From contig NZ_CP053073.1 in assembly GCF_013003985.1 (NCBI RefSeq), positions 992,001 through 1,056,000 on the forward strand: 64,000 nucleotides of DNA, written 5' to 3'. Below the pieces are notes generated by a model, which saw nothing but the letters and a program-made list of their open reading frames with translations, did no database searches and was not told the origin of the DNA. Made by a program: the position numbers and the translations under genes. Position 1 is the stretch's first letter; each line of letters starts with the position of its first letter. The DNA comes from Usitatibacter palustris. GTDB taxonomy: Bacteria; Pseudomonadota; Gammaproteobacteria; Burkholderiales; Usitatibacteraceae. Below, one piece after another: positions 60,729 to 64,000 of the stretch.

Positions 60729-61208
60729 ATGCGTCTCACGGAGACCGCCACGGGCATCGTGATCGACAAGGGACCCGGCGAGGGTGTGTTCCTGATTCTC
60801 GTGGGGATCCTGATCCTGGGAATCTTCTTTGTCTGGCGCCACGGGGACGAGTGGCTCGAGGGCGACCGTCGGCCCGTGAGCGTCACCCTGGGTCTCGCCG
60901 TGATGCCTTTCCTCATGTTCCTTGCAGCCTTGGACTCGTTCTCGCGATCGATGACGCTGGACGACGATGGCGTCGTCGTTCGCGTGTGGTATGGCGAACG
61001 AGATCGCACGGTGTGGTCCGAAGTCATCCGAAGCGAGGTGGCTTTGAGCCACCGTGCCGCGCGACGCAGCGACTACTCCCGCGCGCCGGTCGTCGTCCTC
61101 TACCTTCGCACGGGCCGCGAGATCGTCATCGGTACCGGTGCCCTGACCCTCCAGGATGCCAATCGAGTGGTGACCTTCGTAAAGGAGCGGACGAGGCGTC
61201 AGCCCTAG
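60729..61208 (+). CDS. Small membrane protein with PH-like C-terminal domain
   Basis: A 159-residue protein with two membrane helices (about 20-38 and 50-70) and a beta-rich tail (SMTLDDDGVVVRVWYGERDRTVWSEVI) that resembles a bacterial PH domain. No family could be named with confidence. It starts 8 bp after the previous stop. Confidence 0.65.
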   Translation: MRLTETATGIVIDKGPGEGVFLILVGILILGIFFVWRHGDEWLEGDRRPVSVTLGLAVMPFLMFLAALDSFSRSMTLDDDGVVVRVWYGERDRTVWSEVIRSEVALSHRAARRSDYSRAPVVVLYLRTGREIVIGTGALTLQDANRVVTFVKERTRRQP

Positions 61209-61300
61209 AGCCGGACAGTCGCAATTCGATGTCCGGAAACGGCGAGCCCGAAGGGGGCAGTGCAGGGACAATGAGCCATCCCAAAGAAACGGAGATGCTG

Positions 61301-61765
61301 ATGGCCTTCCGAGTGCGCGGACTTTCCCCCGATCTTTTCAGCCGCTATTTCGCGATGTCCGATGCGGAGCTTCGCGCGGCAGGTGCGCTGCGTCTCGTCG
61401 CGCAGGAGCCGGGCATGCCTTGCCGAGTGAGCATGGCGCACATCGCGCCGGGCGACGAAGTGGTGCTCGTGAACTATGAGCACCTGCCGGAGCTCACGCC
61501 GTATCGTTCGCGCCACGCGATCTACGTCGGCCGTGGTTCGACGCAGCCCTACGACGCTGTCGATGTCGTGCCGGAAGTCATTCGCACGCGACTCGTCAGC
61601 GTTCGTGCGTTCGACGCGGGCCACATGATCGTCGACGCGGATGTCGTGGACGGAGCCGACAGCGCGGCGCTCTTCGAGCGGCTGCTCGCCAATCCCTCAG
61701 TGAGCTACCTTCACGTCCACAACGCCAAGCGCGGCTGCTACTCGGGTCGCGTGGAGCGCGCCTAG
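61301..61765 (+). CDS. DUF1203-domain protein
   Basis: A 154-residue protein: MAFRVRGLSPDLFSRYF, EPGMPCRVSMAHIAPGDEVV, VVDGADSAALFERLL and HVHNAKRGCYSGRVERA match DUF1203. The start ATG at 61301 is favoured by GGAG six bases upstream and by the family start; two ATGs upstream (61271, 61295) are in frame. Function unknown. Its end overlaps the convergent protease-like gene by 4 bp. Confidence 0.8.
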   Translation: MAFRVRGLSPDLFSRYFAMSDAELRAAGALRLVAQEPGMPCRVSMAHIAPGDEVVLVNYEHLPELTPYRSRHAIYVGRGSTQPYDAVDVVPEVIRTRLVSVRAFDAGHMIVDADVVDGADSAALFERLLANPSVSYLHVHNAKRGCYSGRVERA

Positions 61766-62265
61766 GGCTGCTTCTCCCCGAGGAGCTCGCGCAGCAGCGC
61801 GGACTCCCTCGCGTAGAAGCCTTCGGTGTGGAACGTCTCGGCGAGCTTGTAGTGCTCGTAGTCGAGGTGGTGGCAGACCTCGTGGAGCAGCGTTCGCAGG
61901 AACGTCCTGAACTTCACCACTTGTACCTTCTGCGCCGTGCGCATCCACACGGAGATCACGGCGCGCTCGCGCTCCTCCTCCGGCTCGTACAACCCGTGCA
62001 GCTCGCCGTAGGAGTTGCTGGGGCGGCGCTCGAGCACCTTCACGCGGATGGGCGGAGTCTTCAGCTGCGCGTTGATCGCATCGACGAGCACTTGTGACGC
62101 CCGCTGCACGGCCGCACGGTTCGCTTCGATGAGCACGGGTTCGATGGCGACCGCGAGGGGGCCGAGGGCGGCGATGTCCGGCAGATCGATGCGCAGGATC
62201 GCGTCGCTCGCGCGGTAGATCTTCTTGTCGCGGGCGGAGAGGCGGTCGTAGTAGGAGAAGGGCAT
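61762..62265 (-). CDS. HExxH zinc-metalloprotease-like protein
   Basis: A 167-residue protein with the motif HEVCHHLDYE (about residue 130) and a downstream ETFHTEGFYARES, resembling a SprT- or minigluzincin-type zinc site. No signal peptide, so it is cytoplasmic. Substrate unknown. It is compact and stands alone between convergent neighbours. Confidence 0.7.
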   Translation of the reverse strand: MPFSYYDRLSARDKKIYRASDAILRIDLPDIAALGPLAVAIEPVLIEANRAAVQRASQVLVDAINAQLKTPPIRVKVLERRPSNSYGELHGLYEPEEERERAVISVWMRTAQKVQVVKFRTFLRTLLHEVCHHLDYEHYKLAETFHTEGFYARESALLRELLGEKQP

Positions 62266-62273
62266 GGCAAAAC

Positions 62274-62377
62274 TGTCATCCTGAGGGCCGCAGGCCCGAA
62301 GGACCTGCTTGAACAGTGCAGCGGATTTGTTAACCCCCTACAGCAGGTCCTTCGTCGCTGCGCTCCTCAGGATGACA
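62274..62377. repeat. Interrupted inverted repeat with TGTCATCCTGAG ends
   Basis: Outer arms TGTCATCCTGAG (62274-62285) and CTCAGGATGACA (62366-62377), and inner arms GAAGGACCTGCT (62298-62309) and AGCAGGTCCTTC (62342-62353), are exact complements. The element fills the gap between the protease-like and Nudix genes. Sequences with this GTCATCCTGAG...CTCAGGATGAC pattern are common dispersed repeats in proteobacteria. It may form an RNA hairpin. Confidence 0.75.
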
Positions 62378-62382
62378 AATCC

Positions 62383-62925
62383 TTATCTTTCCGGAGGCAC
62401 GATGTCGCCGAAGCGCGTGATGAAGTTCCCGGTCTTCCTATCCTCGAGATAGTGCTTGAGCGTCCGACGCGCCATCGTGAACGCGAGTTCGTCCCACGGA
62501 ATCTCGTCCTCGGTGACGAGCTTCACCTCCAGGCTTTCGATGCCGGGCGAGACATCGCGGTCGAGCAATCGCGCGCGGAACATCATGTAGACCTGGCTGA
62601 TGTGCGGGATCGAATACACGGTGTAGAGGTCGGTGATCTCGACGCGCGCATTCGCTTCTTCCATGGCCTCGCGCGCCGCACCTTCGGCGGCGGTCTCGCC
62701 GTTCTCCATGAAGCCGCCGGGCAGCGTCCACAGTCCACGGCGCGGCTCGATCGCGCGTTTACACAGGAGGATCTTGTCCTCCCACACGGGGAGGCAGCCG
62801 ACGACGATCTTGGGATTGAGGTACTGGATCGTGCCGCAGGCATCGCACACCGCGCGTTCGCGGTTGTCGCCTTCGGGGATGCGCTGGGAGGCGTTGGCGC
62901 CGCAGCGATTGCAGAAGAAGATCAC
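62383..62925 (-). CDS. Nudix hydrolase with N-terminal zinc ribbon
   Basis: A 180-residue protein. Zinc ribbon [10 protein letters not shown] ... CDACG near the N-terminus, then a Nudix box [21 protein letters not shown] (first 20: [20 protein letters not shown]) in the middle. The layout resembles NudC/NADH pyrophosphatase-related proteins, but shorter. Substrate unknown. A weak promoter region lies between it and the divergent beta-propeller gene. Confidence 0.88.
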   Translation of the reverse strand: MIFFCNRCGANASQRIPEGDNRERAVCDACGTIQYLNPKIVVGCLPVWEDKILLCKRAIEPRRGLWTLPGGFMENGETAAEGAAREAMEEANARVEITDLYTVYSIPHISQVYMMFRARLLDRDVSPGIESLEVKLVTEDEIPWDELAFTMARRTLKHYLEDRKTGNFITRFGDIVPPER

Positions 62926-62947
62926 CGGTCTATGTTAACATAAGCCT

Positions 62948-63916
62948 ATGAAATTACTTGCAAAAACCCTGCTTTTGGCCGCGCTGGCAGTCCTTCCCGC
63001 CGCCGCTTCCTTCACGGCCGGCGAACGCGTGATCGTCCTCAATTCCGGTGACGGAACGGTGTCCATCGTCGACCCGGCCACCATGAAGGAAGTGAAGCGC
63101 ATTCCCGTGGGCAAGGAGCCGCACCACCTGATGGCCACGCCCGACGACAAGGAACTCATCGTCGCCAACGCCGCGAGCAATGACCTCGTGTTCCTCAACC
63201 CGCTGTCGGGCGAAGTGCTGCGCCGCGTGGAGCGCATCAGCGATCCGTACCAGATCGGCTACTCACCCGACCGCAAGTGGTTGGTGAGCGCGTCCAATCG
63301 CCTCGACCGCGTGGACCTCTACAACGCGTCCGACCTCAAGCTCGTGAAGCGCTTCGAGCTGCCCAAGGTGCCGAGCCACGTCGCGTTCAATGCCGCGAGC
63401 TCGCTCGCGTTCGTCACGCTGCAGGATTCGAACGAGATCGCCGCGATCGATCTCGTCGCGCACACGATCAAGTGGAAGATGGCGGTGGGCAAGCAGCCCG
63501 CGGGCATCTGGATGACGCCCGACGACAAGCACCTGCTGGTCGGCATGACGGGCGAGAACCACGTGGAAGTGATCGACTGGCGCACCGCGAAGAGCGTGAA
63601 GAAGATCGTCACCGGTGCGGGCGCGCACAACTTCCTCGCCATGGGCGACGGGCGCCACCTGCTCATTTCCAACCGCGTCTCGAACACCGTCTCGGTGATC
63701 GACCAGCAGAAGCTGGAAGTGAAGGAGTCCTTCGCGGTGCCGGGCGGCCCGGACTGCATGGAACTCACCAAGGACGGCAAGCAGCTCTGGGTGACTTCGC
63801 GCTGGATCCGGCAGGTGACCGTGATCGACATGGCCACGCGCAAGGTCGTCGGCAAGGTCCCCGTCGGCAAGTCGCCGCACGGCATCTATTTTCATTCCCA
63901 CGCCGCGCGCCAGTAG
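62948..63916 (+). CDS. YVTN-type seven-bladed beta-propeller protein
   Basis: A 322-residue exported protein: signal peptide (LLLAALAVLPAAAS) then repeats of the VSIVDPATMKEVKRIPVGKE kind at about 40-residue intervals. Such surface or periplasmic propellers are seen beside c-type cytochrome and metal-handling genes, but nothing here ties it to nir. It is not NirF or NirN on length or heme motifs. Confidence 0.85.
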   Translation: MKLLAKTLLLAALAVLPAAASFTAGERVIVLNSGDGTVSIVDPATMKEVKRIPVGKEPHHLMATPDDKELIVANAASNDLVFLNPLSGEVLRRVERISDPYQIGYSPDRKWLVSASNRLDRVDLYNASDLKLVKRFELPKVPSHVAFNAASSLAFVTLQDSNEIAAIDLVAHTIKWKMAVGKQPAGIWMTPDDKHLLVGMTGENHVEVIDWRTAKSVKKIVTGAGAHNFLAMGDGRHLLISNRVSNTVSVIDQQKLEVKESFAVPGGPDCMELTKDGKQLWVTSRWIRQVTVIDMATRKVVGKVPVGKSPHGIYFHSHAARQ

Positions 63917-63921
63917 ATTCC

Positions 63922-64000
63922 GTGCCGGCTGCCTCGCTCCTGCTTGCCCTGGCCGCGTGCCGCGCCACCGTGTTCCTCACGATCGATACGGGGAACATGG
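63922..64000 (+). CDS. Polysaccharide deacetylase-like protein, partial (N-terminus only)
   Basis: The frame opens with GTG at 63922, five bases after the propeller stop, and continues past the window end. Translated: a signal-like stretch (PAASLLLALAA) then VFLTIDTGNM, which resembles the first conserved strand (TFDDG-type motif) of NodB-like deacetylases. Only 26 codons are present; assignment is tentative. Confidence 0.45.
   Translation, partial: MPAASLLLALAACRATVFLTIDTGNM

Noticed and set aside
62948-63916. Annotating the beta-propeller as NirF or NirN
   Set aside because: No heme-binding motif, YVTN repeats instead, and no link to nir genes.

Overview
The window is GC-rich DNA (about 65 percent by eye) packed with short-spaced or overlapping genes. 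It reads as the anaerobic-respiration island of a facultatively denitrifying betaproteobacterium. The basis is gene content: ccoNOQP-GH, FNR- and DNR-type regulators, napEDABC, cytochrome cd1 nitrite reductase, quinol-type NO reductase, NnrS proteins, O2-independent heme, ubiquinone and deoxyribonucleotide synthesis, and Bug-type and UspA proteins. The species cannot be named from the sequence alone. No rRNA, tRNA, CRISPR array, transposase or phage gene was seen.

Layout. 1-1370: a partial hemerythrin and an alpha/beta hydrolase. 1425-7423: cbb3 oxidase genes and biogenesis factors, then hemG. 7318-13415 (minus): acyl-CoA-synthetase-like acetyltransferase, DksA-like protein, three universal stress proteins, a ferritin-like protein, FNR and a lone receiver. 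13623-15376 (minus): a PAS histidine kinase and NarL-type regulator. 15375-17979: hemN, a TauE/SafE-like membrane protein and a hemerythrin. 17996-25131: a radical SAM protein, a class III ribonucleotide reductase whose glycyl-radical segment is a separate gene, nrdG, a nitronate monooxygenase, nnrS and a second FNR. 25154-33947 (minus): a nine-gene heme-copper oxidase operon. 34071-37700: DUF2249 protein, nirS, hemerythrin, cytochrome c551 and a DNR-type regulator. 37781-40882: TonB receptor, small CxxC protein and a hemolysin-III-family protein. 40852-44793 (minus): ubiUVT plus a thiamine-diphosphate decarboxylase. 44863-53513 (minus): napEDABC, SufT-like protein, NnrS-like protein, quinol NOR, NsrR and a DUF454 protein. 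53645-64000: mostly housekeeping or unrelated genes (Bug protein, serine hydrolase, PilB-like ATPase, penicillin-acylase relative, Nudix, beta-propeller, start of a deacetylase).

How it works together. NapA takes nitrate to nitrite, NirS nitrite to NO, and the quinol NOR NO to N2O. No nosZ and no heme d1 synthesis genes are present here. The cbb3 oxidase covers low-oxygen respiration. HemN, HemG, UbiUVT and NrdDG supply heme, quinone and dNTPs without O2. Eleven FNR/DNR-type boxes (TTGA-N6-TCAA or close) sit in front of these units. In seven of them the box lies 33-35 nt from the start codon, with a weak -10 element placed so that transcription would begin at or next to that codon.

Most unusual items: the operon at 25154-33947, whose catalytic heme-copper subunit has Gln where O2 reductases have the cross-linked Tyr and which includes a cytochrome b-ferredoxin-flavoreductase fusion; the split class III ribonucleotide reductase; the leaderless-looking FNR promoters; and two near-perfect 55-56 bp inverted repeats, one inside the cco operon.
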